Positions 1-10,014 of a DNA stretch of 64,000 bases are shown piece after piece; within the stretch, counting starts at the first letter, position 1, and each line of letters starts with the position of its first letter. Location: contig CAKOGP040001869.1 in the NCBI GenBank assembly GCA_933822405.4, positions 826,816-890,815 on the forward strand. The letters run 5' to 3'. The stretch comes from Cylindrotheca closterium. Lineage: Eukaryota; Bacillariophyta; Bacillariophyceae; Bacillariales; Bacillariaceae. Below the pieces are notes generated by a model. The model did not search any database, was not told the origin of the DNA, and saw only the letters and a list, made by a program, of their open reading frames with translations. Both the position numbers and the translations under genes were made by a program.

Positions 1-560
1 CGTTGTGGGTGCCTTGGTAGGTGCTTTGGTTGGGCTTGGAGTTGGGCGAGGAGTGACGGGTGCCCTTGTTGGTACCGTTACAATTGGAGCCTTGGTTGGA
101 GTGACCGTTGGTGTGGGAGTCTTTGTCGGCTTGCTGGTGGGAGAAGCGGTTGGCGATTGTGTGGTAGGCGTCTTTGTTGGAGTTCCTGTTGGAGCTCTAG
201 TAGGACGACCAGTTGGTGTTTGAGTTGGTTGCAAAGAGACGGGAGTCCTTGTCGGTGCGACGGTTGGAGTCTTTGTGGGGACCAGGGTAGGTTCTACCGT
301 TGGCACGACAATCAAAGAAGGCCCGACTGTTCCAGTACGATCACTTAGGTCCACAGTTGGGGATCTAGTTGGATCTTTGGTGAGTCGGGCGATGGGAGCC
401 TCTGTGGCAGCAGTTGCCGTTGGCTCACTGGTAGGAACCTCAGTGCGATCACTTAGATCAATGGTTGGAGATCTGGTTGGGTTCTTAGTGAGTCGGACGA
501 CAGGGGCCTTTGTTGCCGCTGCCGTTGGTTCACTGGTCGGAAAAGAGATAGTGCCACCCG
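1..560 (-). repeat. Thr-Pro-rich degenerate coding repeat
   Basis: Within the secreted protein gene the sequence is a degenerate short tandem array encoding PTxxPT and TPT units. A longer duplicated block (about 330-400 and 440-510) encodes the motif DLSDRT next to RLTK. It is protein-coding low complexity, probably an O-glycosylated stalk. Confidence 0.7.
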
Positions 561-1286
561 CTGGCGGGGTAGTTCCGGCCCGATCTCCATCATCGACACT
601 CAAATTGTTGGCGTCGTCGAAACTTCCATTGTCCATGCTGATAGGACCTTCATCCACACTAATAGGACCTTCATCGATACTGATTGGACCTTCGTCAACG
701 CTGATAGCATCATTGCTAATTGCGTCATTGCTGACTGCAATAGGAGTTTTGGTGGGCATGGCAGATGGGTACCCCGAAGGCATGGCAGATGGATAAGCGG
801 AAGGCATTTGGCTGGGCATTTGACTGGGCATTGATGATGGGTTCATTGAAACGTTTCCTTTGCCTCCCTTGCCCGACTTCTTGGACGACTTCTTGGACGA
901 CTTGGAAGACTTTTTGGATGTCTCTCCTCCTTTGCCGCCCTTTCCTTTTCCGTCTTTGGTTGAGGTCGTCGTGTCCATCTTGTTATTTTTGCCCTTGCCG
1001 CCTTTGCCCTTGCCGGCCAAGTTTCTGTCGCCATTGGCTCGCTATTCAAAGAGCAGAGTAGAGTAGTTGAATGGAGAAGAACACTGTGAGTATTACGTGC
1101 AAGGTAATCGTTGATTCCGATCGGATAAATTTGCAGTGTGACTGCCATCGTCGTTGTCGTCGTCGTTTCGTCGTCACTCACCATTTCGATAGTGCGAAGG
1201 TTGCCTCCATTGTTCGTTCTCGCTGCAACCTCGATAGAAGCATCCAAGAGGAGGCAGGCACAATATAGCACTGAAAGGAACTTCAT
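1..1286 (-). CDS. Secreted Lys/Ser-cluster and PT-repeat protein, silaffin-like, 3' end outside window
   Basis: Partial gene read leftwards. Exon 1 is 1286-1182, a 140-bp GTGAGT...TAG intron follows (1181-1042), and exon 2 starts at 1041 and is open to base 1. Exon 1 encodes a signal peptide (MKFLSVLYCACLLL). Exon 2 opens with Gly-Lys-rich sequence, then a Lys/Ser cluster (KKSSKSSKKSSKK near 880-920), then MPS repeats, then three to four ISVDEGP-type acidic repeats (about 625-720). A long Thr-Pro tract of PTxxPT type runs to the window edge. The signal peptide, Lys clusters spaced K-x2-K and acidic repeats are the hallmarks of diatom silica-associated proteins. The ISxDEGP repeats match those of the gene at 28978-30846, so the two are probably related. 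Its C-terminal domain, if any, is not visible. The splice sites are my reading: they keep the Lys-rich frame open, but transcript data are lacking. Confidence 0.75.
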
Positions 1287-1706
1287 ATTGTTATATCGTT
1301 GTTGATGTCTGTGTGGATTGTGACAATTTGGAATTCTCAAAATGCCAATTGACGGCTTCTCTTGGTTTGACTCCCTTGCATGACTCTTGTCACGCTTTGA
1401 ATTTGAACACTACGTCCCGACGGGCGCGTTTGAGATTTTGAACCCACGCACATAGGTCCGGGGGTTAGAGCGGGTAAATTTTTCAACTGCATCCCATTGG
1501 CCGCGCGCGGTCATCGTAGTTCTTGCTAAGAAGTTCAAAACTCGTGCTGTTCCGACTAGTCGAATATTCCTTTGGATTGCAATATATTATTACGCGTGAC
1601 GTGACTATAATAGTTTCAGTACTGTACTGTTCAACTTTGCACCTTCAGTGTGAAAGACACAAAAGTACCAGGTACATGTACTGTACGAGTTAGATTGTCA
1701 ACAACA
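1287..1706. promoter_or_regulatory. Divergent intergenic region
   Basis: Shared upstream region of the leftward secreted protein and the rightward plastid protein. It holds TACTGTAC-type motifs at about 1619-1629 and 1678-1685, just upstream of the ATG at 1707. No gene is seen here. Confidence 0.4.
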
Positions 1707-2890
1707 ATGATTCTATCCAGAGCCCCCCTTTACATATCCCTCTATGCTTGTTCGATCGCAGTGACGAATGCCTTCCTTCCCAATTCTGCATCATCGATTG
1801 GAAGAATCACCACCATCACTTCCGGAGAACACAACAAAGAAGTTTCTTCCAGTACTAGTTTATCAGCAAATTTCTTGCAGGATTTCTTGAAAGGGTCTCC
1901 ATCGCTACCATTGACGGGTCGCAATTGTCAAGCTAGAGATTTAATGCAAGATTTGATCCAAAACAAAAAGTGTTTTGCTAGCGAAGTGGGTGCCTTGGCC
2001 TTTGGAGAAGCCTGCGCCGATGACGTTGTCTACAATGACTGTTACGAACCAAGTCCCTTTGTTGGAAAAGCGGTACGTGTAGGAGTGATGGGGAGAGTGT
2101 TGGACATTGATTCATTCATTAATTCATCAAATTGAACTATTGCAATTTTCAGGCAGTTGTTGGTCACATGGTTGCCAAGGTGAATCAGCGCAAACAACAA
2201 GGGGACGTTCGCATTGACAAGATCAGTGATGGAAATATTGCTTGCGGCTATGCTTGGACTTGGGTCGCCGGAGAACAAGAGGGTCTTCGAGGCACAACCT
2301 TTGTCGAGTTGAATAGTGAAGGAAAGATCCAATTCGTCCAAGAGATTCCCGAGCCAATCTACAAACCTGGAGATTTGACACTAGAACTCCTAAAGGCAGT
2401 CACCAAGGGTGCCGAGGAAAAACCAAAGCCAAAATATACTAAAAGGTCACCAACTGCTGCCAATGAAGTGGCAAAGTACTTGTATTTGGAAGTCCAAGGA
2501 GGAGAAGTCGAAGAAAGTTTGAGATTGTTTTCGGATACCATCATCTACCGTGATTTCAATTATGATGAAGTACTCAAGGGAACAGTAGAAGTGAAAGGAT
2601 TCATCGAAGACTTTTCCTTTCCTGGTATTGAATTCAAGGCGCAAAAGTTTTGTGATGGAGTCAATAGTACTTGCTTTACCTGGGAAGTTCGCTTGAATGG
2701 CCAAACGGATGCCATTAAAGGAATTTCATTTTATGAATTGGATCCAGAAACGAGAAAAGTGTGCTACATCCGTGACGTTCCAGAGTCGGCCATCAAGCCT
2801 CCGCCATTGGGTCGATTGGCACGTACTTTGAAACCAGGATTGGGTGTCTTGACAGGGGTTCCAGCTGGTTCCCGACCTGGAGGAATGTGA
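1707..2890 (+). CDS. Plastid-targeted protein with two SnoaL/NTF2-like halves
   Basis: Two exons, 1707-2072 and 2153-2890, joined in phase 0 across an 80-bp GTACGT...CAG intron, give 367 residues. I chose the ATG at 1707 over the one at 1650 because it starts a clean signal peptide (MILSRAPLYISLYACSIAV). That signal ends in TNAFLP, an Ala-Phe cleavage context typical of diatom plastid preproteins. The mature part contains two similar stretches, about residues 70-200 and 225-350. Each has an aromatic-rich pattern like the SnoaL/NTF2 fold (DDVVYNDCYEPSPFVG, then DTIIYRDFNYDEVLKG), and each continues into G-x-x-F-x-E-L or G-I-S-F-Y-E-L strands. Such domains bind small hydrophobic ligands or act as cyclases or isomerases. 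The substrate cannot be told from sequence. Confidence 0.8.
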
Positions 2891-3073
2891 AAAGAATGAT
2901 TAAAAAACAGGAGATATCACAAACAAGAGCTCAGGAGGAGCCATAATCTGGAGACAGACTAAAACATTGGTATAGCTAGTTGTATAGAATATAGCAGCGA
3001 GGAAAATAGTTATTTGCATCATAAAGCATAGAATACTCTTACTTCCATCAATACAACTCAGTAGTGTTGGGAC

Positions 3074-4465
3074 TCATTGATGGATGCCCACGAAGAACTG
3101 AATTACATTCGGAATTACAACGTCAGACCCACAGACACACCGGCACTCTTCTCGGTCTAGAGCTTGCCGTTTAGTACCATCATTGCTGCGTCCACGTTTG
3201 AGATGCCTTTTCCACAAGGTCATCTCCAATATCGACGTGGCTTCCACATTTTCGTATTTTTTCAAGATTGAGCAAATCTCAATGAACACAGTCATCCTGC
3301 GTCCCTTGTCCTCTTCAGCTAGAAGGGTATTCACCAGTGGAATCATTACGTTTCTCCAACACTTCGCACACCAGCGCTCCAATCGACAAAAAATCCACTT
3401 TTGAAGTGTCATGTCAAGCAAAGATGTAGATGTGTCGGTCCAGTTGGAGACCAAGTAATCCATTGCCACCTTGCCATTGGCGTCTTTCCAGCTGAGAACA
3501 TGGTATGGAAACTTGTCTAGAAGGACTTCGAACAGTTCTCCACTCGGCTCGGTAGTCGAAAAGAGAACGTGAAAAGGTGTCATTCCGAACTCATCTACCA
3601 TCGATGCGTCTATCTCCTCCTTGTTCTCGGTCCAGCACCGTCGGAGCTCATGAGCGGTTGTCGAGTAATGATCATAACAAAGCTTATGTACTGGAAAGTC
3701 GTCAAATCTATTTATCATAGCAGCGACAATAGCATCTGTTCTTTTACCAAAGCGATCTCGCAATAGTGCACATCCATCAAACGAGTTTTCTGATGCATTT
3801 GACCCTTGGGAAAGCACAAGATTTGCAAGACATCTGCAGCGATAGAAGGCACCGGCTTCAATCTCGATCGGCTGTGCACCCAAAGGCACCATCACTGTCA
3901 CCAAGCAAGTACAGTCAATACATGCACTGTCACAAATACGCTCCAATGAGCTTGGTAGGCTCAAACTTTGCAGAGAGCGACAGTGAGCGAAACCCCAGCT
4001 GGGAATTTCCTTGATGGACGTTGATGATAAGATTGCTTCTACCAAGCCGTCGCAGCTCTTGAAGGAACACATGCCAATCAAATTCACCGACGACGGGACC
4101 TTGATTCTTTGTAGTGAGAGGCAATAACGGAAAGCATGTCGCCCAATCGACCTTAGCTGATGTGGCGAAGATGATGGCTGTTCAAAATCTATTTTCGCCA
4201 GAAGTTGGCATTTCCAAAACGAGCTTTGTCCAATGGATTCCACAGTGCTACAAATATCGATTGCCAGCAAACTGAAGCACAAACCAAACGCCCGGGAGCC
4301 GATCTTGATTAATCCCTGAGGCATTGTGACTTCCCGCAAACGCTCACAATTGTAACACAATTCATTAGGCAACACCTGAATGCCCGGATTAACAATCAGT
4401 CTCTTGACACTTTTCGGTGCTCGCTCTCCCTCATTACCTTGGAAGAGGTAGTCATTTACCTGCAT
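3074..4465 (-). CDS. BspA-type leucine-rich repeat protein with ankyrin-like C-terminal part
   Basis: Single exon of 463 residues from the ATG at 4465 (MQVNDYLFQG). An upstream in-frame ATG at 4597 adds 44 unremarkable residues. From about residue 40 to 240 there are repeated units of the LRR_5/BspA pattern: I-G-x-x-A-F-x-x-C-x-x-L followed by I-x-x-P. Examples are IGSRAFGLCFSLLAI and IGRHAFRYCLSLQRI. After this comes TPFHVLFSTTEPSGELFEVL, an ankyrin-like segment found in large LRR families of pennate diatoms. The C-terminus is Cys-rich (ECRCVCGSDVVIPN). No signal peptide is evident. The family is thought to mediate protein binding; the partner is unknown. The degenerate copy at 4634-4858 comes from this gene or a sibling. 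Confidence 0.8.
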   Translation of the reverse strand: MQVNDYLFQGNEGERAPKSVKRLIVNPGIQVLPNELCYNCERLREVTMPQGLIKIGSRAFGLCFSLLAIDICSTVESIGQSSFWKCQLLAKIDFEQPSSSPHQLRSIGRHAFRYCLSLQRIKVPSSVNLIGMCSFKSCDGLVEAILSSTSIKEIPSWGFAHCRSLQSLSLPSSLERICDSACIDCTCLVTVMVPLGAQPIEIEAGAFYRCRCLANLVLSQGSNASENSFDGCALLRDRFGKRTDAIVAAMINRFDDFPVHKLCYDHYSTTAHELRRCWTENKEEIDASMVDEFGMTPFHVLFSTTEPSGELFEVLLDKFPYHVLSWKDANGKVAMDYLVSNWTDTSTSLLDMTLQKWIFCRLERWCAKCWRNVMIPLVNTLLAEEDKGRRMTVFIEICSILKKYENVEATSILEMTLWKRHLKRGRSNDGTKRQALDREECRCVCGSDVVIPNVIQFFVGIHQ

Positions 4466-4633
4466 TCTTATTATGATTGCTTGCTTGTAAACATCATTAT
4501 TGTGCCTGGGTGTCAGAGGTCGGGATAATGAGTTTTTTGAGAGGTTGGGAAATAAGAAATCTTGAATCGAGGTAGTCAACTCTCCTACCCCTCTCAAGAA
4601 GAAGCTTTAAAAATTGTACAGTATTGAATTGCT

Positions 4634-4858
4634 TTATTCATTGAAAGTGTAAATAGTTTTGATAAATGCTTTCACGCTTTTGTAAAGGCCTGGTACCGGA
4701 GCTTGCAGACTAGAGCTAACAGCGGGTACAGGTAAAGTTCCAAGAACTGAATTACGTTCGGAATTATCACGGCCACAGACACAACGGCACTCTACCGATC
4801 TAGAGCTTAGACTTCCCTGGATACTTTGGAATCGGTTTTCATTTATCTGCATGTTTCA
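4634..4858 (-). pseudogene. Collapsed partial copy of the adjacent LRR gene
   Basis: A 72-residue reading frame (4852-4634) begins MQINENRFQ, close to the LRR gene's MQVNDYLFQ. It runs almost at once into ECRCVCGRDNSERN, which matches the LRR gene's C-terminus. At DNA level, 4741-4806 closely matches about 3093-3168. The whole repeat domain between start and tail is missing, and the C-terminal residues diverge. This looks like a tandem duplicate that lost its middle. Expression is not excluded. Confidence 0.6.
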
Positions 4859-5171
4859 ACATCTGCTTGTAACTTCACCTTTTGGCTCAAGCATTTTAAA
4901 ATAAAATAAAGAAAAAATCGAACGTCTGTACCTCACCCGCTCCACTGTCTATTGTGTTTCCTTTCAATTGAAATTGTCGGCACCTGATGATTGTCGTGTA
5001 CAGGTGTCCTTTCTCATATATTTGTCACTCAGAGCCTTTGCAAACTGCTATCCATTGTTTCCCTCTGTTAGTCTAATTGCCGAGGATTGCAGAGAAGCCA
5101 GAAACAGCCTCTCAAGTGCCACAACAGTCGCTGTAAACGAATCTGACTTTGTCATCGAGCGAAATTAGACC
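4859..5171. other. Intergenic region upstream of the bromodomain gene
   Basis: AT-rich around 4880-4920, with no supported gene. It probably carries the promoter and 5' leader of the rightward bromodomain gene. Confidence 0.35.
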
Positions 5172-8100
5172 ATGGCTGATAGTCAGAAAGAAGCGGAAAT
5201 GGATAACAAGAAGGCAACTGAGGGCCATTCAAATGGTGGAATCCCCCCAGAAGAGGACAAAAAGGATCCAAAAGCTGACAAAACGACTTCTGAGGGACCT
5301 CCGGACGAAGCTGGGGCGGATGAGGCTCATGAGGAAACATCAGAAACCTCCAATGCCAACAAAAATGAGGCCAAGAGCAGCGACAAGGACGATTCAAATC
5401 AAGGAGAAACCACTGCTGAAGATGCCAAGTCGTCAGAGGATAATAATGACGAAACGGACGAGCCGGTCAGTAATGATGTAGATTCCAAGCCTAGCTCTCC
5501 TGAAACAAAAGACATCAAACCGAGTGGACCCAAGGATCCCCATGTTGGCAAAACGATGGAAAAGCAGATGCTTTTACCCTCTGGATACCCGTCAACGCTC
5601 GAGGGAAAGGTTGTCGCCTATCAAGAGCCATCTGGAAGACTGCCTCCGCGCTGGAAAGTGGAGTTTGCAGCACCGGGAGTACGCATCGAAGAGGAATACA
5701 CACTAGATGAATTGAATGCAGCCACCGATGGTGCCGAAGTAGAAGCTGCGCCTGGACCAGCATTGAGTGCAATTGAAGAACGCCATCGGGACCACCTTGT
5801 CCATTCTCTCGTAAACAGTGACTTGATGGCAACATTGCTGGTGTATGCTGCCTTGGAAGAAGCACTACAAAGCCTCTTACAAGAACAACAGGAGAACCCA
5901 GCACAATCGTCATCGTCGTCGTCCAAAGGTGGTCGGGGCAAAAAGAATATTCACCCTCCCTTGTACTATACCAAGAATCCATCCTCCTACTTGCAAGCAC
6001 CTACCGCAACTGATACAACTCCTTCACAATCCTCCAACAGTGTTCAGTTCACCCCGGCTAGTTTGGCACAGCGAGTGCGAGCAGGCGCTGAATGGGCCTG
6101 GAGCTTACTCGAAGCTAAGAAACCACCACCACCAGTCATTGAAGGTCCCGGGCGTCCGCGTCGGTCCAGTCGGCAACCGACCAAACCAGCCGATGATCAA
6201 ATCAATCATCCAAACCCAGTCCAACGTGGAGGTCGAGTGGCAATGTGGCTCCTGCACAAGTTAGAAGACGAATCCAAGAAAGGTGAAGAGAGAGAACAGG
6301 CAGGACCAGTCAAGGTGAAGTCTGCTTCTCCAACGAAAGAAGCAAAGAAAGAAAAAAACGAGCATTCTACCGAACCGGAACCTAAGGAAGAACCCACCGA
6401 AGATGATGAGGAAAAAGAAGCCCAGGCTACTTTGGAAGAGGAAGAATCCATTCCAGAGTCAAAGTCGAAAGAGGATGACGACGAAGACTTTGATGACATG
6501 GATGTCGAGGACGAGGACGACGAAGAGCTTGAAGGTGTCGAGGTGGAACGTGGGCGTCTCAGCCCCGTCCATGGCAGTGACGATGATGAAGAAGAGGAAG
6601 AAGACATTGAAGATGCCATTCTCTTTGAAAATCCATACTTCGAACCTGGTTTCGAATCCATCTTGGAACATCTGGCTCGCCCAAGAGTCATTTCGGGAGA
6701 GATGGTTCAAGAGGCCTTGTGCGAGGCAATTCTTCGAGTCAAGCATAACAAGAGAGCTGCCGAACACGGCGTGGCGACATCCGAACTGGAGTCGATTGAT
6801 GAATTTGTTCTTGATCAAGAGGCCCCAGACTTTCCAGTCGGAAAGGTTGTGGTGAAATGTATTTCCGGCGAATCCTTTGGCGACCTCAAGAACCTCGATG
6901 CACAGACATTCTCTCGTTGCAAGTTCGTCTTGGATGTTGTTGGTGATCAAGAAAAGTCACACCAATCGAAGCGACAGGAAGAATTGCTGGAGCAGGAACT
7001 TATTTTCAAGGAGCAAAAGGCATGGGAAAAGTGGCGATTCCGAGGTATCAATGAAGGCTGCTCGAATTGGTCGTCTTGGATTGACACCATTTCAGAATTT
7101 GCCAAGGGGAAGTATGGCCAATCGGGTGCTATTGAAACTGAAGCGGCTTCGTCCAGTGCCATGGAAACCAAGGACGATGACGAAACTCTTGCGAAAAAGC
7201 TAGAAATTGCCGAGGAAGAACCAAGCGGTCGTCGCCGTACACGAAGAGCAGCCAACCCTGGCTCCTCTGAGGGTGTATTCTACGGCAACCAATCCCAACT
7301 GACACAGAAGCAGCTCATGGATGCGTTGCTCCGATTGATCAAGGCGAATCAATGTCAAACTCTATTGGGTCTTCAACAAGTAGTTGCCGAAGACTCGTCT
7401 GATCCAATCCGAAGATGTCGTGCTGGCCTTGGAAAGCTACTTTGGAAGCAAAACCGGATTGTACGATTGGAAACATCAACGGACCTAAGTGACTCGGAAG
7501 CCTTGAAAGAGCTTTCCAAAACTCAATTACTGACAATTGAAGAAGAAAAGGATGACGATGAGGATGAGGATGAAACGAAAGACGAGAAACCTTACGAATT
7601 GTCAGACGCACAGAAGGCACTTGTTGCCTATATGAAGGAACTTCACGTGACTGAATTGCGTCTTCGTCAACTCATCCTCCGAAATTTGGCAGAAACCCCT
7701 TTAGCAATCATTGCCACTGCAGCGGACGAACGTCTGACCTCATCGGATGCTTTGGACGGTTCCCAATTTGAGGACGAATCTTCCGTCGAATGGTTCACCG
7801 AAGGGCACGATTTCATTGGCAAACTACTCTGTCGTCCAGAAGCTGTAGAAGGGACAACTGACATGACCGAGTGCGTATGGTTCCGGATACGTGACTACTC
7901 CAAGAGTGTCAAGTCAGAAGGAGAAGAAGCTGCCGAGAACCCTCTTCTGATGAGGCGGAGAATGAGATTCCGTGCGGAAGCAGCAGCTCCACCTGGTGCT
8001 GACTACACGTATGAAGGAGACATGGTACTCCTGACGGAGGCACAAGTGAAAGCTGGGCTGAAGGCTGCAGAAATCGAGAAAAAGAGAATTGAAGCGGAAG

Positions 8101-9833
8101 CGGCTGATGGAAACCCATTTTCTGGTGGCTCTGGGGACAAAGTTTCTCTGGTTCCTTTAGAAATTGATGAAGGGATGGATTCAGCTGAGGACGAAGAAAT
8201 CGGGGGCCGAATCATCGGACATGACACTGTTCTCGATGACGATGATGTTGAGCATAGGATTTTGTTCCTCCCCGATGCATCGCGAGGGGAACAAAAGGCA
8301 TCATTTTGGGCAACCCTGGATGTCCGTGCTGACACGTCTACCTTCATCTGCCAACCTTCTGGCTCGACGCTATGGTATTCGATCGAACACTTCGATTATA
8401 ACCCTGGAACAGACGCATTCAGAGAATGTCAGAACATTGTGAAGTACCTACAGAGACAAAGCAAAATCGGTCCTTTCTTGGAGCCAGTAGATCCTGTTGC
8501 ACTGAACATCCCAAATTACTTTTCCGTCATCAAGAATCCGATGGACGTATCCACCCTCTCGGAGAAGCTCGAAAACGGACACTATTCAAGCGTCCCCCCA
8601 GGTCAATCGTCATTGAAATCACCAACCGCTCGTATGCTGAATGGCCCCTTTCGAAAGGATGTCGAACTTATTTTTGACAATGCAATGACATTCAATCCTC
8701 CGGACGATTGGATCCATGTCGCAGCATCGGCAGTGAAAAGGAATGTGCTCAAGAAAATCGCTGACATTTCTTTTACAGCTGACCAAAAAAGTGGAGGTGG
8801 ACGCTCGCGACAGAGAAGAAGTGTCTATGTTGATGATGGCTCCGATGTCGACATGTATGAATACGAAAGTGACGAAGATGACGAATACGATGGTGGACGA
8901 AAGAGAAAACGAAAGGGAAAGCGAAAGATGGTCAAGGACGAATATCACTCCCGAGCAATTGAAAACGCCATTCGTCTTCAAGCAACGCTCCGAGAGGCAA
9001 ATGATCTGAGAGGACCGTTTGCAAATCTTCCAATCAACATGGAAGTGTCTTCTTTTTCCCTGCAGCCAAAATGGAGTTGTCGGCCATCGCAACAACATAA
9101 GGAAGTTGTGGAAGAGTCTAACGAGGAGCGTTCTCAAGAGATTGCCGAGCTCCTGGAACTGCAGAAAGAGGTTGCTGTAACGGAGGTTGCTGGATTGCGA
9201 CGATCCACTCGTGCCCATGCCGAACCGACTACTAGACGATCCGCAGCCAAAGACTTGAAGGTGGGTTTCTTATCGTCGGTGGAAGAGGAACACAGCGTAA
9301 GTGGAGATGTGACACCTCTGCCGCAAACTCGCTTGGACGTGGAAATGCATCAAGAGAAGTGCCATGAAGAATTCTACGCACCACTGTATCGAACACACGC
9401 CTCCATGATCACAACGACCAACGAAAAGGGTGTTGGGGAGTACATGAATGGGTCATTCCCGCCCTACTTGGGAAGAGTTGTTCCTATCGGACCGGATGAG
9501 GTCTCCTGGGAGATTCGTGATCAGTTTCTCGTCCCAGCGATACGTTGGGTGCTCCGAGGCCTGATGCGATCCGGCCATGTTTCTGCTATTGAACCAATGG
9601 TAGTGAATCAGTCTCCTGGCATTATCATTGCAAATCATGTGTACTGCTACGATTCCAATCTGAAGCCCTTTGAGCTACTCGATGTCAAGGAATTGCAACG
9701 AGAAAAGCGAGGAAACCGAGCAGCTGATGAATCTGAAAGCGAAGATGAAGTTGAGCTTAGCGAATACGAACAACTTCGAGCCCAGCGTGTGGCTCGAAAT
9801 GCTGAGCGTCTGAAGATGCTTGGGTTGGCTTAG
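5172..9833 (+). CDS. Large acidic bromodomain protein, probable chromatin factor
   Basis: Uninterrupted 1553-residue frame; the ATG at 5172 sits in a strong context (accATGG). The N-terminal 110 residues are charged and disordered. A conserved stretch about residues 130-220 includes GKVVAYQEPSGRLPPRWKV, and long Asp/Glu tracts lie at about 410-485. A second globular region follows (about 495-640), where PRVISGEMVQEALCEAILRV resembles chromatin-remodeller scaffolds. The bromodomain is at about 1085-1195. Its ZA loop reads IGPFLEPVD then YFSVIKNPMDVSTL, and the acetyl-lysine-binding Asn is in MTFNPPDDW. A basic patch (KRKRKGKRK) follows at about 1245, and the tail (1400-1553) has a further conserved block. 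The protein is presumably nuclear and reads acetylated histones; which complex it joins is not shown. Confidence 0.88.
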   Translation: MADSQKEAEMDNKKATEGHSNGGIPPEEDKKDPKADKTTSEGPPDEAGADEAHEETSETSNANKNEAKSSDKDDSNQGETTAEDAKSSEDNNDETDEPVSNDVDSKPSSPETKDIKPSGPKDPHVGKTMEKQMLLPSGYPSTLEGKVVAYQEPSGRLPPRWKVEFAAPGVRIEEEYTLDELNAATDGAEVEAAPGPALSAIEERHRDHLVHSLVNSDLMATLLVYAALEEALQSLLQEQQENPAQSSSSSSKGGRGKKNIHPPLYYTKNPSSYLQAPTATDTTPSQSSNSVQFTPASLAQRVRAGAEWAWSLLEAKKPPPPVIEGPGRPRRSSRQPTKPADDQINHPNPVQRGGRVAMWLLHKLEDESKKGEEREQAGPVKVKSASPTKEAKKEKNEHSTEPEPKEEPTEDDEEKEAQATLEEEESIPESKSKEDDDEDFDDMDVEDEDDEELEGVEVERGRLSPVHGSDDDEEEEEDIEDAILFENPYFEPGFESILEHLARPRVISGEMVQEALCEAILRVKHNKRAAEHGVATSELESIDEFVLDQEAPDFPVGKVVVKCISGESFGDLKNLDAQTFSRCKFVLDVVGDQEKSHQSKRQEELLEQELIFKEQKAWEKWRFRGINEGCSNWSSWIDTISEFAKGKYGQSGAIETEAASSSAMETKDDDETLAKKLEIAEEEPSGRRRTRRAANPGSSEGVFYGNQSQLTQKQLMDALLRLIKANQCQTLLGLQQVVAEDSSDPIRRCRAGLGKLLWKQNRIVRLETSTDLSDSEALKELSKTQLLTIEEEKDDDEDEDETKDEKPYELSDAQKALVAYMKELHVTELRLRQLILRNLAETPLAIIATAADERLTSSDALDGSQFEDESSVEWFTEGHDFIGKLLCRPEAVEGTTDMTECVWFRIRDYSKSVKSEGEEAAENPLLMRRRMRFRAEAAAPPGADYTYEGDMVLLTEAQVKAGLKAAEIEKKRIEAEAADGNPFSGGSGDKVSLVPLEIDEGMDSAEDEEIGGRIIGHDTVLDDDDVEHRILFLPDASRGEQKASFWATLDVRADTSTFICQPSGSTLWYSIEHFDYNPGTDAFRECQNIVKYLQRQSKIGPFLEPVDPVALNIPNYFSVIKNPMDVSTLSEKLENGHYSSVPPGQSSLKSPTARMLNGPFRKDVELIFDNAMTFNPPDDWIHVAASAVKRNVLKKIADISFTADQKSGGGRSRQRRSVYVDDGSDVDMYEYESDEDDEYDGGRKRKRKGKRKMVKDEYHSRAIENAIRLQATLREANDLRGPFANLPINMEVSSFSLQPKWSCRPSQQHKEVVEESNEERSQEIAELLELQKEVAVTEVAGLRRSTRAHAEPTTRRSAAKDLKVGFLSSVEEEHSVSGDVTPLPQTRLDVEMHQEKCHEEFYAPLYRTHASMITTTNEKGVGEYMNGSFPPYLGRVVPIGPDEVSWEIRDQFLVPAIRWVLRGLMRSGHVSAIEPMVVNQSPGIIIANHVYCYDSNLKPFELLDVKELQREKRGNRAADESESEDEVELSEYEQLRAQRVARNAERLKMLGLA

Positions 9834-10014
9834 AAGCTGATTGACTTCAGGGGTTTTGTATCGTACAAGAGTTTTGTGTTCAGATGCAATCGGGGATAGA
9901 ACATAATTGCCTAGTGTTAGAGTGGGAAATCAATGTAACGATAACATTGCTATGATAGTTTTCCGATAGCCTCCTTAGTTAAACTTCTTCAAATTACGGG
10001 CCAATATGCAATCT
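9834..10014. other. Convergent 3' intergenic region
   Basis: Short AT-rich space between two convergent genes; it probably holds both 3' UTRs. No gene is seen. Confidence 0.4.

Noticed and set aside
5..796. Plus-strand frames rich in Val-Gly and Leu-Ile repeats
   Set aside because: They are antisense shadows of the Thr-Pro and acidic repeats of the real minus-strand gene.
6206..6691. Leftward Ser-rich frame inside the bromodomain gene
   Set aside because: Antisense to the Asp/Glu tract; poly-Ser is what a reversed acidic tract gives.
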